Assembly: GCF_010119975.1 (NCBI RefSeq)
Contig: NZ_CP048222.1
Span: 5,164,501-5,228,500 of the forward strand
DNA: 64,000 nucleotides
Source of the DNA: Rhodocytophaga rosea
GTDB lineage: Bacteria; Bacteroidota; Bacteroidia; Cytophagales; 172606-1
Direction: 5' to 3'
Below, piece after piece: positions 8,551 through 17,540 of this stretch; the stretch's first letter is position 1; each line of letters begins with the position of its first letter. The position numbers and the translations under genes are program-made. The notes beneath the pieces are model-generated. The model was not told the DNA's origin, did not search any database, and saw only the letters and a program-made list of their open reading frames with translations.

Positions 8551-9591
8551 TTGAGTGGTATCCCAGTCATATTCCTGTCTTTTCTGTGGGCTTTTTTGAT
8601 CTCCGTATTTGCTATTCCGTCTATTATCCAGATAGCACATACCAAAAAATTGCTCAACGAGCCTAATGGCCGGACAATTCATGCCTATCTTACCCCCCGT
8701 TTAGGTGGATTAGCCATATTCAGCGGGTTTATGTCGGCACTCACAATTTTTGGCCGCCTGGAACATGGCGTTCAGCATCTGCTTGCTGGTTGTATTGTGC
8801 TGTTCTTTATTGGCTTAAAAGATGATATAATCTCAGTTTCGGCATTTAAAAAATTCTTTGTTCAGATACTGGCTACCGGCATTGTCGTATTTATGGCTGA
8901 TATCCGCATTACCAGTTTTCAGGGACTGATGGGCATTTATGAACTGGAAAATGGGATTAGTTATGGATTTACTTTTCTGGCAATAATAGGTATCACCAAT
9001 GCTACAAATTTAATTGATGGATTAGATGGTTTAGCCGGTACGATCATCATTATTATCGCCGTTTCTTTTGGGGTGTATTTTTACCTGTATGGTGGGGAAC
9101 AATATAGTGCGTATGCTGATGTAGCAGTTTGTCTGGCAGGAGGCATACTGGGATTTCTCAGGTATAATTTCCATAGAGCTGTTATATTTATGGGAGATGC
9201 AGGCTCTCTGGTTTGTGGCTTTATTATTTCAGTAATGGCCATTCAATTTGTTGAAATGCGCGCCACAGATTCTTCTCCTTCCATCGCAATAGGCATTTTA
9301 TTTATTCCCTTACTGGATACGCTGCGGGTAACGATCATCAGGCTATATAGAGGTATTTCACCATTTACTCCGGATAAAAATCATATTCACCATTGCCTGA
9401 TGTCTTTGGGATTTGCACAATTATCTACCGTTGCCGCATTAGGCTTTTTCAATGTTCTTATCGTCCTGTTTGTAATATTTTCACAGCAATGGGGTGTGAA
9501 CCTCCAGTTGTTTATATTATTGTTTGTATCTGTATTGTTCAGTTTTGTACTGGGCTACCTCGTTAAGTTCAAAAGGTTGAAAACTGAATGA
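8551..9591 (+). CDS. WecA/MraY-family polyprenyl-phosphate sugar-1-phosphate transferase
   Basis: This 346-residue polytopic membrane protein belongs to glycosyltransferase family 4. Conserved motifs are GLKDD (88-92), the catalytic-loop NLIDGLDGLAGT (153-164), FMGDAGSL (213-220) and a C-terminal DKNHIHH (275-281), the last being typical of WecA/TagO rather than MraY. Such enzymes transfer GlcNAc-1-P or a related sugar phosphate from UDP-sugar to undecaprenyl phosphate, starting cell-surface polysaccharide synthesis at the cytoplasmic membrane. The start is TTG, forced by an in-frame stop at 8530-8532. The downstream gene starts at its stop codon (4-base ATGA overlap), so the two are translationally coupled. 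Substrate not resolved. Confidence 0.85.
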   Translation: MSGIPVIFLSFLWAFLISVFAIPSIIQIAHTKKLLNEPNGRTIHAYLTPRLGGLAIFSGFMSALTIFGRLEHGVQHLLAGCIVLFFIGLKDDIISVSAFKKFFVQILATGIVVFMADIRITSFQGLMGIYELENGISYGFTFLAIIGITNATNLIDGLDGLAGTIIIIIAVSFGVYFYLYGGEQYSAYADVAVCLAGGILGFLRYNFHRAVIFMGDAGSLVCGFIISVMAIQFVEMRATDSSPSIAIGILFIPLLDTLRVTIIRLYRGISPFTPDKNHIHHCLMSLGFAQLSTVAALGFFNVLIVLFVIFSQQWGVNLQLFILLFVSVLFSFVLGYLVKFKRLKTE

Positions 9592-10757
9592 AAATAATTG
9601 CTTATATACATTTTCTTGTACTTTTTCTTCTCTCAGGCTCCCAGCTCTTAGCAGCTGTTGAAGTTCCGGAAGAAAATTATCAGACGATTGAGGATCTGGA
9701 GGAGAGTTGGCAGGTATATGATGCAGAGTATAAATCCTATGTCCCTTATTTACAACGTGTTCATGGAAATACAGAGGCATTGCATCTGGAATTAAATCCT
9801 AATAATTACAAAGGATATCGTTTGCTTATTCAAACGCCCAAGCCTGTATATCTTTTCATTCAGGCTCAGTTGAATAGAAAATTAACAGATGGGCAGACCC
9901 TGATACTGAATATAGATAGCCTGAGAAAAATATATCAACAGCCTACATTATTATTGAGTTTTTATAACCATTTAGGTCATTCTATTAAACCATCTGTTTC
10001 GATTATCAATTATATTGAGCGTTCTTCAGGTGATACTATGCAGGAAGCATCTGTACTTCCATTAAAGCCAAGAGAGCAATCTGGTTTAGCAGATTTCAGC
10101 ATTGTTGCTGCCATCCTTATCACAGCCTTATTTGCCTTTTTATGGAATTATCATCCAAATGCTTTTAGAAGTTACTATAATATAAAGCCATTGTTCAGCT
10201 TAGCAATAAAGGAAGACACTATTCTTATAAGCAGGCCTTTAAGCAGACTCAGCATGCTTTTTATTCTCAATCACAGTTTGTTGCTCTCTTTTTTGTATAT
10301 ACTCATTCAAAAAAGTTCTGAAAAACAACTGCTTAATGACCGTATTTTACAAACGGCAACAGGTTTTGTCGAACTTTTTTACTATTTTTCACTGTTATCG
10401 CTCTCCATTTTTATACTCATCATTGCTAAATATTTCTTCCTGTATTTTTTGGGAAGTCTATTTAACCTTTCTAACGTCATACATATCCATTTTTACAAAT
10501 ATTTACTGTTCTCAAGACTGTTTTACAGTATAATCGTACCAGTACTGTTTGTAATTTATCTGTCGTTTCCTATGGCTATTTCTACAGCCAGTCAGCAGGT
10601 TATTTATATTATTATAGCTTTTAATTTTATTAGACTGGTGATAATAAATTTTGCTTTAAATAAGTTAACATCAGTAAAAAATCTATATTTATTTTCGTAC
10701 CTTTGCGCCACAGAACTTACCCCTCTTTTGATAGGTATAAAAGTATTAGTTGCGTAA
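9588..10757 (+). CDS. DUF4271-like membrane protein
   Basis: The 389-residue protein has a signal peptide (about 1-22), a soluble domain to about residue 165, then at least six hydrophobic segments from about 170 to the end. The C-terminal LFSYLCATELTPLLIGIK resembles the conserved end of DUF4271 proteins, which in Bacteroidota are commonly found beside hemD and T9SS genes. Its start overlaps the stop of the preceding transferase gene by 4 bases, and hemD follows 42 bases later. The molecular function is unknown. The recurring position next to the T9SS cluster suggests an envelope role, but that is inference. Confidence 0.75.
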   Translation: MKIIAYIHFLVLFLLSGSQLLAAVEVPEENYQTIEDLEESWQVYDAEYKSYVPYLQRVHGNTEALHLELNPNNYKGYRLLIQTPKPVYLFIQAQLNRKLTDGQTLILNIDSLRKIYQQPTLLLSFYNHLGHSIKPSVSIINYIERSSGDTMQEASVLPLKPREQSGLADFSIVAAILITALFAFLWNYHPNAFRSYYNIKPLFSLAIKEDTILISRPLSRLSMLFILNHSLLLSFLYILIQKSSEKQLLNDRILQTATGFVELFYYFSLLSLSIFILIIAKYFFLYFLGSLFNLSNVIHIHFYKYLLFSRLFYSIIVPVLFVIYLSFPMAISTASQQVIYIIIAFNFIRLVIINFALNKLTSVKNLYLFSYLCATELTPLLIGIKVLVA

Positions 10758-10799
10758 ATTATTCTTAGTTTATCAATTTTTGTTTCGGATAAAGACAGA

Positions 10800-11591
10800 A
10801 TGAGTGTAGTACAGACAATGGATGCCCAGGACAGGTTTCATAAAGTATCCAGCATATTAGTTTCCCAGCCCAAACCTTCTGACGAAAAATCTCCTTATTT
10901 TGAGTTAGCACAGAAATATGGATTAAAAGTAGATTTTAGGGCGTTTATTCAAATTGATCCGATTCCTTTAAAGGAATTCAGAAAGCAGAAAATCAATATC
11001 TTAGATCATACAGCCGTTATTTTTACCAGCCGCAATGCCGTAGACCACTTTTTCAGAATCTGCGCAGAGAGTAAAATTGAAGTACCTGCTGACATGAAAT
11101 ATTTCTGTATTTCGGAACAGACCGCACATTATCTACAGAAATATATTGTAATTAGGAAACGAAAAATCTTTACTGGCACCAAAACAGCTGCAGAAATGCT
11201 GGAATTGTTAAAGAAACACAAAAATGAAAAATTTCTGTTTCCTTGCTCTAGCATCCGCCGCAATGATATTCCGGAATTTATGGATGTTAACAGTCTGAAT
11301 CTGACTGAAGCTGTATTGTATGATACTGTCGCCAGTGATTTGTCTGATCTGGCGGATATATATTACGATATTATTGCTTTCTTTAGCCCTTCTGGCATTA
11401 CATCTTTGTTTGCAAATTTTCCTGATTTTAAACAAAATAAAACCAGAATTGCTGCTTTTGGTCCAACTACAGCCAAAGCAGTAAGGGATGCAGGATTGAT
11501 ATTAGATATTGAGGCTCCACTTCCCAATGCGCCTTCCATGGCTGGCGCTCTAGAGATGTATATAAGGAAAGCTAATAAAGTAGGCTCTTAA
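10800..11591 (+). CDS. hemD: Uroporphyrinogen-III synthase
   Basis: The 263-residue protein has the two-lobed HemD pattern. It starts with ILVSQPKP, has the conserved AVIFTSRNAVDHFF segment near 75-88, and a second-lobe IAFFSPSGITSLF plus IAAFGPTTAKAVRDAGL near the C-terminus. HemD proteins cyclise hydroxymethylbilane to uroporphyrinogen III in haem biosynthesis. Sequence conservation in this family is low, but the two signature segments and the length fit well. The gene follows the DUF4271-like gene and precedes the porP/sprF gene, an order seen in other Bacteroidota. No other haem gene is adjacent; hemW is about 4.3 kb upstream. Confidence 0.85.
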   Translation: MSVVQTMDAQDRFHKVSSILVSQPKPSDEKSPYFELAQKYGLKVDFRAFIQIDPIPLKEFRKQKINILDHTAVIFTSRNAVDHFFRICAESKIEVPADMKYFCISEQTAHYLQKYIVIRKRKIFTGTKTAAEMLELLKKHKNEKFLFPCSSIRRNDIPEFMDVNSLNLTEAVLYDTVASDLSDLADIYYDIIAFFSPSGITSLFANFPDFKQNKTRIAAFGPTTAKAVRDAGLILDIEAPLPNAPSMAGALEMYIRKANKVGS

Positions 11592-11743
11592 ACAGAGGTA
11601 ATAAAAGCATAGATTTATAGCGATTTCTTTTCCAGCTCTTTGAAAAACATAATTATTTTCTCAGCGTTTTACAATTATTAAGTCCGGTTTATTTATAAGT
11701 ATATATCATTTAGTATATTTATAGCTGAATCTCTACTTGTGCC

Positions 11744-12712
11744 ATGAGAAAAACGTTAATAAGTTTATCAGCTATACTACTTTTTATTATACAATTCCCT
11801 TTGTCTTCTTTCGCACAGCAGGATGCACAGTTCAGCCAGTATATGTTCAATACACTGTTTCTGAACCCGGCTTATGCAGGTGTGGAAGGTCAAACCAGAT
11901 TCCAATTGATTCACCGGTCTCAATGGACGGCTTACCAGGCTTCTTTCGATGATGGTACAGCCCCTACTACCCAGAATTTTAGTGTAAATGCACCTATTCT
12001 TCGAATGAAGAGTGGCGTAGGAATACATATTGTAAATGATAGATTAGGCCCTTTGAGGAATCTGGAAGCGCAGGTGTCGTATGCTTATCATTTTCCTGTT
12101 AAAAACGGTAAATTGTCTTTAGGTGTGAGAGGAGGAATGTACTCTCAAGGAATAGACTTTGATTTGTATCGGGCAATAGATCCTGATGATCCAACATTGT
12201 CAGACCGTACTGGTCAGGAATACCAGATCAGGCCAGATATGGCATTAGGTGTATATTACCGCAGTGAGAAATATTATGCAGGTGTGAGTATGAATCATCT
12301 TATCCGGTCGGAATTTGACTTTGGTTCTGATTCTTTGAAAAATCCACTGCAAAATCATTTGTCATTTACGGCAGGATATGATTATGATCTTACATATAAT
12401 ATAGTATTAACACCCTCCGTTTTATTAAAATCAGATTTCAATACATACTCTTTTGAATTAAGTGCCGTTGCTACGTATGATGAAAAATTCTGGGGTGGAT
12501 TGTCTTTCAGACAGGGCGATGCAGCCATCATATTAGTAGGCGTTAGTTTACTAAAAGATAAATCACTCAGATTAGGCTATGGATTTGACTATATTATTAA
12601 AGCCCGCCCCTTAAAACGTCCTACCTCTAACGAAATCATGCTTTCCTATACGCTTCCTGCACCAAACCCTAATGCTAAACCAATTGTACGTACGCCACGG
12701 TTCAGGCATTAA
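11744..12712 (+). CDS. PorP/SprF-family type IX secretion membrane protein
   Basis: The 322-residue protein has a signal peptide ending near SSFAQQ and the family opening QDAQFSQYMFN followed by LNPAYAGVEG. The remainder is strand-rich and predicted to form an outer-membrane barrel; the end is basic and tail-like. PorP/SprF proteins are T9SS accessory components, and some members couple adhesin secretion to gliding. The gene sits 194 bases upstream of the gldK start, the classical position of porP. Several paralogues usually exist per genome, so I do not assign a specific gene name. A TATATTTA box with one mismatch lies at 11714-11721. Confidence 0.9.
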   Translation: MRKTLISLSAILLFIIQFPLSSFAQQDAQFSQYMFNTLFLNPAYAGVEGQTRFQLIHRSQWTAYQASFDDGTAPTTQNFSVNAPILRMKSGVGIHIVNDRLGPLRNLEAQVSYAYHFPVKNGKLSLGVRGGMYSQGIDFDLYRAIDPDDPTLSDRTGQEYQIRPDMALGVYYRSEKYYAGVSMNHLIRSEFDFGSDSLKNPLQNHLSFTAGYDYDLTYNIVLTPSVLLKSDFNTYSFELSAVATYDEKFWGGLSFRQGDAAIILVGVSLLKDKSLRLGYGFDYIIKARPLKRPTSNEIMLSYTLPAPNPNAKPIVRTPRFRH

Positions 12713-12810
12713 TAGGTTTAAAAAATTTATTTTACGGATTACTTTGATTGAAAATATACATTAAATAATATCGTTTTCTACATAAAACATTACAATGTTT
12801 AGAATTGGCC

Positions 12811-12818
12811 TATCTTTG
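12811..12818 (+). promoter_or_regulatory. gldK promoter: TATCTTTG -7 box
   Basis: TATCTTTG is an exact match to TAnnTTTG. Transcription would begin about 7 bases downstream, next to the ATG at 12823. This favours the internal ATG at 12907 as the true gldK start, giving an 80-base leader. A good -33 TTG is not visible. Confidence 0.55.
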
Positions 12819-12906
12819 AAGAATGAAATTTAAGTTAACCTATAATTTTGTAATGTCTTTTACTGTCAAACCAAAACAAACAGAAACAACAATTTACTCA
12901 GGTGTT

Positions 12907-13944
12907 ATGAATAAAATGAATTTGAGAGTTATTTATTGCTTGCTGGCAATAGTACCTTTATTCCTGCAAGGCTGCGGCCTTCTGGGAAAAAAAGGAAAAG
13001 GCGACGATCAGGGCGAGCTTGTTGGGGTTCAGGGCAGAGAAGGATGGAAACAAGTGATTCCTTATGGAATGGTTCTGGTGCCTTCCGGCGTTTTCCACAT
13101 GGGCCAGGCCGATGAAGACGTGCCAGCTACACAGATCAACATGAACAAGCAAATCACAATTGGTGGTTTCTACATGGATGATACTGAAATTACTAATAAT
13201 GAATACCGTCAGTTTATTAATATCATGCTGACAGATTCTGTTTCAGCCTTAGGGGAAGACTATATCATGAAGGAGCTATATCCTGATACCACTGTTTGGG
13301 TAAAGGATTTTGCTCACCACTATGGCGACCCTATGATGGAATATTATTACATGCACCCTGCTTTTGACGATTATCCGGTTGTTGGTGTAGATTGGTGGGC
13401 TGCCAGGTATTTCTGTGAGTGGCGTACTAAATATTTGAATGCTTACCGCGCTAGCCAGGGTGAATTTGCAATGCCTAATTTCCGTTTGCCTTCAGAAGCT
13501 GAATGGGAATATGCTGCACGTGGTGGCAGAGATATGGCTAAATATCCATGGGGTAATCCTTACTTAACTAATACACTTGGATGTTTGCTTGCAAACTTTA
13601 AACCAGGCAGAGGTAACTACTATAATGATGGATATCAGTACACAGCTCCTGTAGCTTCGTACTTCTCCAACGATTACGGCTTATACGATATGTCGGGTAA
13701 TGTGTCTGAATGGTGTGAAGATGCCTATAACCCAGCTGCTATGCAGGTTACCTGGGATTTGAATCCAAAATATGATGATGATAACGAGCCTCGTAAAATT
13801 GTAAGAGGTGGTTCCTGGAAAGATGTAGCTTATTACCTGGAAACTGGTACACGTACCTATGAATTTCAGGATACGACTAAAGCATATATTGGTTTCAGAT
13901 GTGCCATGACTTACTTAGGCCGCTCTTCTGGCAGAGAATTTTAA
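12907..13944 (+). CDS. gldK: GldK/PorK, T9SS outer-membrane lipoprotein
   Basis: GldK is a lipoprotein with a formylglycine-generating-enzyme-like (FGE-sulfatase) fold that forms the periplasmic ring of the T9SS with GldN. Visible features are the signal peptide with lipobox (FLQGCGLLG), PYGMVLVPSGVFHMG, the FRLPSEAEWEYAARGG motif, MSGNVSEWCEDAY and the final YIGFRCAMTY, all characteristic of the fold. I chose the ATG at 12907 because it places a charged N-terminus directly before the hydrophobic signal. The longer frame from 12823 would add 28 residues and would start almost on the transcription start of the TATCTTTG promoter. It is the first gene of gldKLMN; gldL follows after 107 bases. 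Confidence 0.9.
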   Translation: MNKMNLRVIYCLLAIVPLFLQGCGLLGKKGKGDDQGELVGVQGREGWKQVIPYGMVLVPSGVFHMGQADEDVPATQINMNKQITIGGFYMDDTEITNNEYRQFINIMLTDSVSALGEDYIMKELYPDTTVWVKDFAHHYGDPMMEYYYMHPAFDDYPVVGVDWWAARYFCEWRTKYLNAYRASQGEFAMPNFRLPSEAEWEYAARGGRDMAKYPWGNPYLTNTLGCLLANFKPGRGNYYNDGYQYTAPVASYFSNDYGLYDMSGNVSEWCEDAYNPAAMQVTWDLNPKYDDDNEPRKIVRGGSWKDVAYYLETGTRTYEFQDTTKAYIGFRCAMTYLGRSSGREF

Positions 13945-14051
13945 TAAGAAATACAAAAATAAAACAGGTCCAATACATTAATAACTTAGAATTATTCATT
14001 TTTCCCTTAGTGTTAAACAATTTAAATTTAAACAATTAAACAATTACTAAA

Positions 14052-14843
14052 ATGAGTGCTAAAAAAGGTGGTTCTTCAGATTTCTTTTTTAATAAAGTGA
14101 TGCCCTTCGTTTATGGGGTGGGTGCTGCTATTGTTATCGTGGGTGCGATGTTTAAAATTATGCACTGGCCAGGTGCGGGTGCTATGCTTGTAATCGGCTT
14201 AAGTACAGAGGCATTTATCTTCTTATGTAGTGCTTTTGCACCGGCTGCACATGAGCCTGATTGGACAAGAGTATATCCTGAATTAGCTGATGGTTATACA
14301 GGTGACTCTACACGTACCAATGGCAAAAGCCAGGCTGTATTACCAGATGCTAATCTTTTCAAGCCTATCTCTAAAGAGTTAGTTGAAAATTTAGGACATA
14401 GCATGAAAGGTTTGTCAGAGTCTGTTACTAAAATGACAAATCTGGCTGATGCTTCAGTAGCTACTAACGAATATGTAAAGAATGTACAACTTGCTTCTAA
14501 TTCTATTGTACAGATGAATAAGTCGTATGCCAGCACAGTAAGTGCAATGTCTGAAATGGCTACTGCTTCACAGGATGCAAAATCATATCATGCTCAATTG
14601 CAAACAATTACTAAAAACTTAGGTGCTTTGAATGCTGTATATGAACTGGAATTACAGGATACAAACAAGCATTTAAAAGCCATGAATGCCTTCTATGGTA
14701 ACCTGACCTCTGCTATGCAGAATATGTCTGATGCCAGCAAAGATACTGAGCAATTTAAAGGTGAATTGTCTAAACTCACTACTAACCTGACTTCACTGAA
14801 CAGAGTATATGGTAGCATGTTAAGTGCAATGAAAGGCCAATAA
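14052..14843 (+). CDS. gldL: GldL/PorL, T9SS inner-membrane motor component
   Basis: The 263-residue protein has two adjacent N-terminal membrane segments (about residues 14-35 and 43-62) separated by the short loop KIMHWPGAG, then a long helical cytoplasmic region rich in SMxxMxxA-type heptads. This is the architecture of GldL, which with GldM forms the proton-driven motor that powers T9SS and gliding. The acidic residue within the second membrane helix, needed for proton flow in GldL, fits the Glu in GLSTEAFIFL. It lies between gldK and gldM in the canonical order, 45 bases before gldM. Confidence 0.92.
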   Translation: MSAKKGGSSDFFFNKVMPFVYGVGAAIVIVGAMFKIMHWPGAGAMLVIGLSTEAFIFLCSAFAPAAHEPDWTRVYPELADGYTGDSTRTNGKSQAVLPDANLFKPISKELVENLGHSMKGLSESVTKMTNLADASVATNEYVKNVQLASNSIVQMNKSYASTVSAMSEMATASQDAKSYHAQLQTITKNLGALNAVYELELQDTNKHLKAMNAFYGNLTSAMQNMSDASKDTEQFKGELSKLTTNLTSLNRVYGSMLSAMKGQ

Positions 14844-14888
14844 TTAAATAAGTGTAAAAACGTTAAACAGGTATAATTAAATAAAAAT

Positions 14889-16511
14889 ATGGCCGGAGGA
14901 AAAGAAACCCCAAGGCAGAAGATGATAGGCATGATGTACCTTGTACTGACTGCCTTACTTGCCCTGCAAGTTAGTTCTGCGATTATTGATAAATTTAAGT
15001 TCCTCAATGATAGTCTGGAACTTGCTAATGACAAAGCTACAAAGGATAATCAAGCTATATTAACTGCGATTAAAGGAGCAGATAATACCCAGAGAAATGC
15101 CGGTTTTATGAAAAAAGCAGAAGAAATAAAACAGGAAACTGCGAAAACGATGGCCTATCTGGAAGGTTTGAAGAAGGAGCTTATTGTTAAAACTGGTGAT
15201 ATAGATCCTGAGACTGGGAATTTCAAAAATCCTAATGCTGAGGCAGATGTTGAGGCTTTAATGATTGGTGGAAATAAAAATGGCAAAGGATATGAAATGA
15301 GAACTGAATTAAACAGGCTCTCTGATTATTTGAGTCAGACAAGCGCTCAACTGAATAAATTGGATGAGCGGATTAAGGTAAAAATCGAGCCTCTGGCAGT
15401 AGAGCCTAAAGATATTCCATCTGTAAAAAGAGATCCGGTTCAAAGCGCTAAAGATTTTGCTGAATTTAATTTCGGGCAGACACCTTTAGTAGCAGCTTTA
15501 GCTACTATCAGCCAGAAACAAAGTGAAATCGCCAGATACGAAACTGCTTTCCTGGAAAGCATCAGTAAAATCGTAGAAGGCCAGATTATTGTGGCTGACC
15601 AGTTTATGGCTATTGCTGCCCCTGTTTCAAGTGTAGTAGCTGAAGGATCTGAATATGAGGCTAAAATGTTCGTAGCTTCCTTTTCTTCTTCAACCAAACC
15701 TACTATGACTGCTTCCGGAAATCCTATTGCAGTAGATGCGAGTGGTATGGGGACAGTTAAATTTAAAGCTGGCCCTGGCGCATATGATAAAAATGGTCAG
15801 GCAAAAAAGGAATGGGTAGGTCAGATCAAAGTTCCTATGCCCGGTGGACGTGATACTGTATTTACAGTTAAGCAAGAGTATACAGTTGTAAAACCTGTTA
15901 TTAAAGTTGAATCGAAAGCATTAAAGGCTTTATATTTAAGATGTGCCAACGACTTAATCGTAAGTGTACCTGCATTAGGTGCTAGCTATAAGCCTTCTTT
16001 CTCAGGTTCCGGTGCAGCAATTATTCCTGGTCAAAATGGTGAAGTTAGAATTGTACCTACAGGTACTCAGGTAGAACTTGTTGTGAGTAACAGTGGAAGC
16101 CGTATTGGTGCTGAAACATTTTCTGTAAAAGGAATTCCCACTCCAACACTCAGATTCTTAGGTGGTACCGGAGCAGAACTGGATGATAGGAATGGAGTTT
16201 CTCCTAACCAGGCTGGCCGTATCACTGTAAAAGCTGAACCTGATGAAAGCTTTAAAGAAACCAACCCATTGGATGCCCGTTATAAAGTTACTGAATTTGA
16301 AGTGACACTAGCCAGAGGCAGAAATGTGGTCGGCTCTCCTAAGAAAATCACAGGTACAGATAATGCAGCCATTGCTGACTTAATGGCGCAAGCTAAACCT
16401 GGTGATCGTATCCGGATTGATGTAAGACAAGTTTCCAGAATGAACTATAAAGGTGAGATCGAGCCGGTGAAGATGAAAGGTTCAACTATACGGAATATTC
16501 CGATAAACTAA
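14889..16511 (+). CDS. gldM: GldM/PorM, T9SS motor-spanning subunit
   Basis: The 540-residue protein has a short cytoplasmic N-terminus (AGGKETPRQKMIGMMYLV), one membrane helix (about 12-32) and a long periplasmic part. GldM forms a dimer that spans the periplasm and connects the GldL motor to the GldK/GldN ring. The helical D1 region (about 40-230) is followed by beta-rich domains, with segments such as GSEYEAKMFVASFSS and the C-terminal domain near 430-540. Its length matches typical GldM. Spacing to gldN is 28 bases, implying one transcript. Confidence 0.93.
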   Translation: MAGGKETPRQKMIGMMYLVLTALLALQVSSAIIDKFKFLNDSLELANDKATKDNQAILTAIKGADNTQRNAGFMKKAEEIKQETAKTMAYLEGLKKELIVKTGDIDPETGNFKNPNAEADVEALMIGGNKNGKGYEMRTELNRLSDYLSQTSAQLNKLDERIKVKIEPLAVEPKDIPSVKRDPVQSAKDFAEFNFGQTPLVAALATISQKQSEIARYETAFLESISKIVEGQIIVADQFMAIAAPVSSVVAEGSEYEAKMFVASFSSSTKPTMTASGNPIAVDASGMGTVKFKAGPGAYDKNGQAKKEWVGQIKVPMPGGRDTVFTVKQEYTVVKPVIKVESKALKALYLRCANDLIVSVPALGASYKPSFSGSGAAIIPGQNGEVRIVPTGTQVELVVSNSGSRIGAETFSVKGIPTPTLRFLGGTGAELDDRNGVSPNQAGRITVKAEPDESFKETNPLDARYKVTEFEVTLARGRNVVGSPKKITGTDNAAIADLMAQAKPGDRIRIDVRQVSRMNYKGEIEPVKMKGSTIRNIPIN

Positions 16512-16539
16512 ACCACCCCATTTCTAAAAGAACAAACTA

Positions 16540-17490
16540 ATGATGAATATTAAGAAGTTTCTGTTTGCTTTTACAGTTACAGGTTGTATTTGTAACGCAG
16601 GTTTTGCTCAAGAGGCGGATACGAGAGGATATAATCCTTTATCGGTAAGGCCTATTCACGAATCTGACATTATGTTCAAAAAAACTGTATGGCAGGTAGT
16701 GGATTTAAGGGAAAAGCAGAACAGGCCTTTAATGGCATCAAATAACGAAATTACAAAAGTTATTATTGATGCTGTAAAAGCCGGTTTACTAACTCCTTAT
16801 ACCAGTGATTCTGTTAATACTCCTATGCCCATAGAGAATTTTGTGGGCAATATGAGCCAGACAACAACACAGGTGACACTTACCGACAGAGAGCGTAATA
16901 TTCAGCAAATTGCGAATGGGACAACTGCTTCTGCTGCAAAAGTAACCCAGATTAAAAACCTATTGAAAAAAGGTGGAACTTCTACTACTGATCTAGAACT
17001 TCAGATACAAGGTGTTCTGGACGATTCTTTCTCGAATAATGATCAGAAAATAGAAACAATCAAAGGGACATTTGCAAGCACAGCACCAGTTGAGTACAAA
17101 GCCCGTGATTTTACTTCTTTCATTTTAAAAGAGGACGTAATTTTCGATAAGCAGCGTTCCAGATTATACTGGGATACTCAGGCTCTTACCATGATTTTGG
17201 CTACTGAGGACTTAGACAAACCTGTTGCCTCTTTCAGATATAAAGATCTGGTAAGAATATTCAGAAGTAATCCGAATGCGATCTGGTTTAACAGCCAGAA
17301 TAATGCAGAGCATAAAAACTTAGCAGATGCATTTGATATGAGATTGTTCTCTGGCCGTATTACTAAAGTGTCTAATCCGGATGATAATGACCTGGTTACT
17401 ATTTATGATGGTGACCGCAGAGGATTGTTAGCTTCTGACTGGGTGAGACAACAATTGATGGAGTTTGAACACAACCTTTGGGAGTTTTAA
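16540..17490 (+). CDS. gldN: GldN/PorN, periplasmic T9SS ring component
   Basis: The 316-residue protein begins with a signal peptide ending at AGFAQ. The conserved block SVRPIHESDIMFKKTVWQ is followed by VVDLREKQNRPLM, the usual GldN opening. Near the C-terminus, RSRLYWDTQALTMILA is also family-typical. GldN binds GldK in the ring complex under the outer membrane and interacts with GldM. It closes the gldKLMN operon and is followed by a strong 13-bp hairpin terminator shared with uvrC. Confidence 0.92.
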   Translation: MMNIKKFLFAFTVTGCICNAGFAQEADTRGYNPLSVRPIHESDIMFKKTVWQVVDLREKQNRPLMASNNEITKVIIDAVKAGLLTPYTSDSVNTPMPIENFVGNMSQTTTQVTLTDRERNIQQIANGTTASAAKVTQIKNLLKKGGTSTTDLELQIQGVLDDSFSNNDQKIETIKGTFASTAPVEYKARDFTSFILKEDVIFDKQRSRLYWDTQALTMILATEDLDKPVASFRYKDLVRIFRSNPNAIWFNSQNNAEHKNLADAFDMRLFSGRITKVSNPDDNDLVTIYDGDRRGLLASDWVRQQLMEFEHNLWEF

Positions 17491-17509
17491 TCTTAATCAT
17501 AACACTTAC

Positions 17510-17540
17510 AAAAAAGGAGATAGAAATATCTCCTTTTTTT
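17510..17540. terminator. Strong bidirectional terminator between gldN and uvrC
   Basis: AAAAAAGGAGATA (17510-17522) and TATCTCCTTTTTT (17527-17539) pair perfectly over 13 bp around a GAAA loop and end in a T-run on either strand. The right end touches the uvrC stop codon (17539-17541), so the terminator serves convergent genes and slightly overlaps one coding sequence. Confidence 0.9.
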
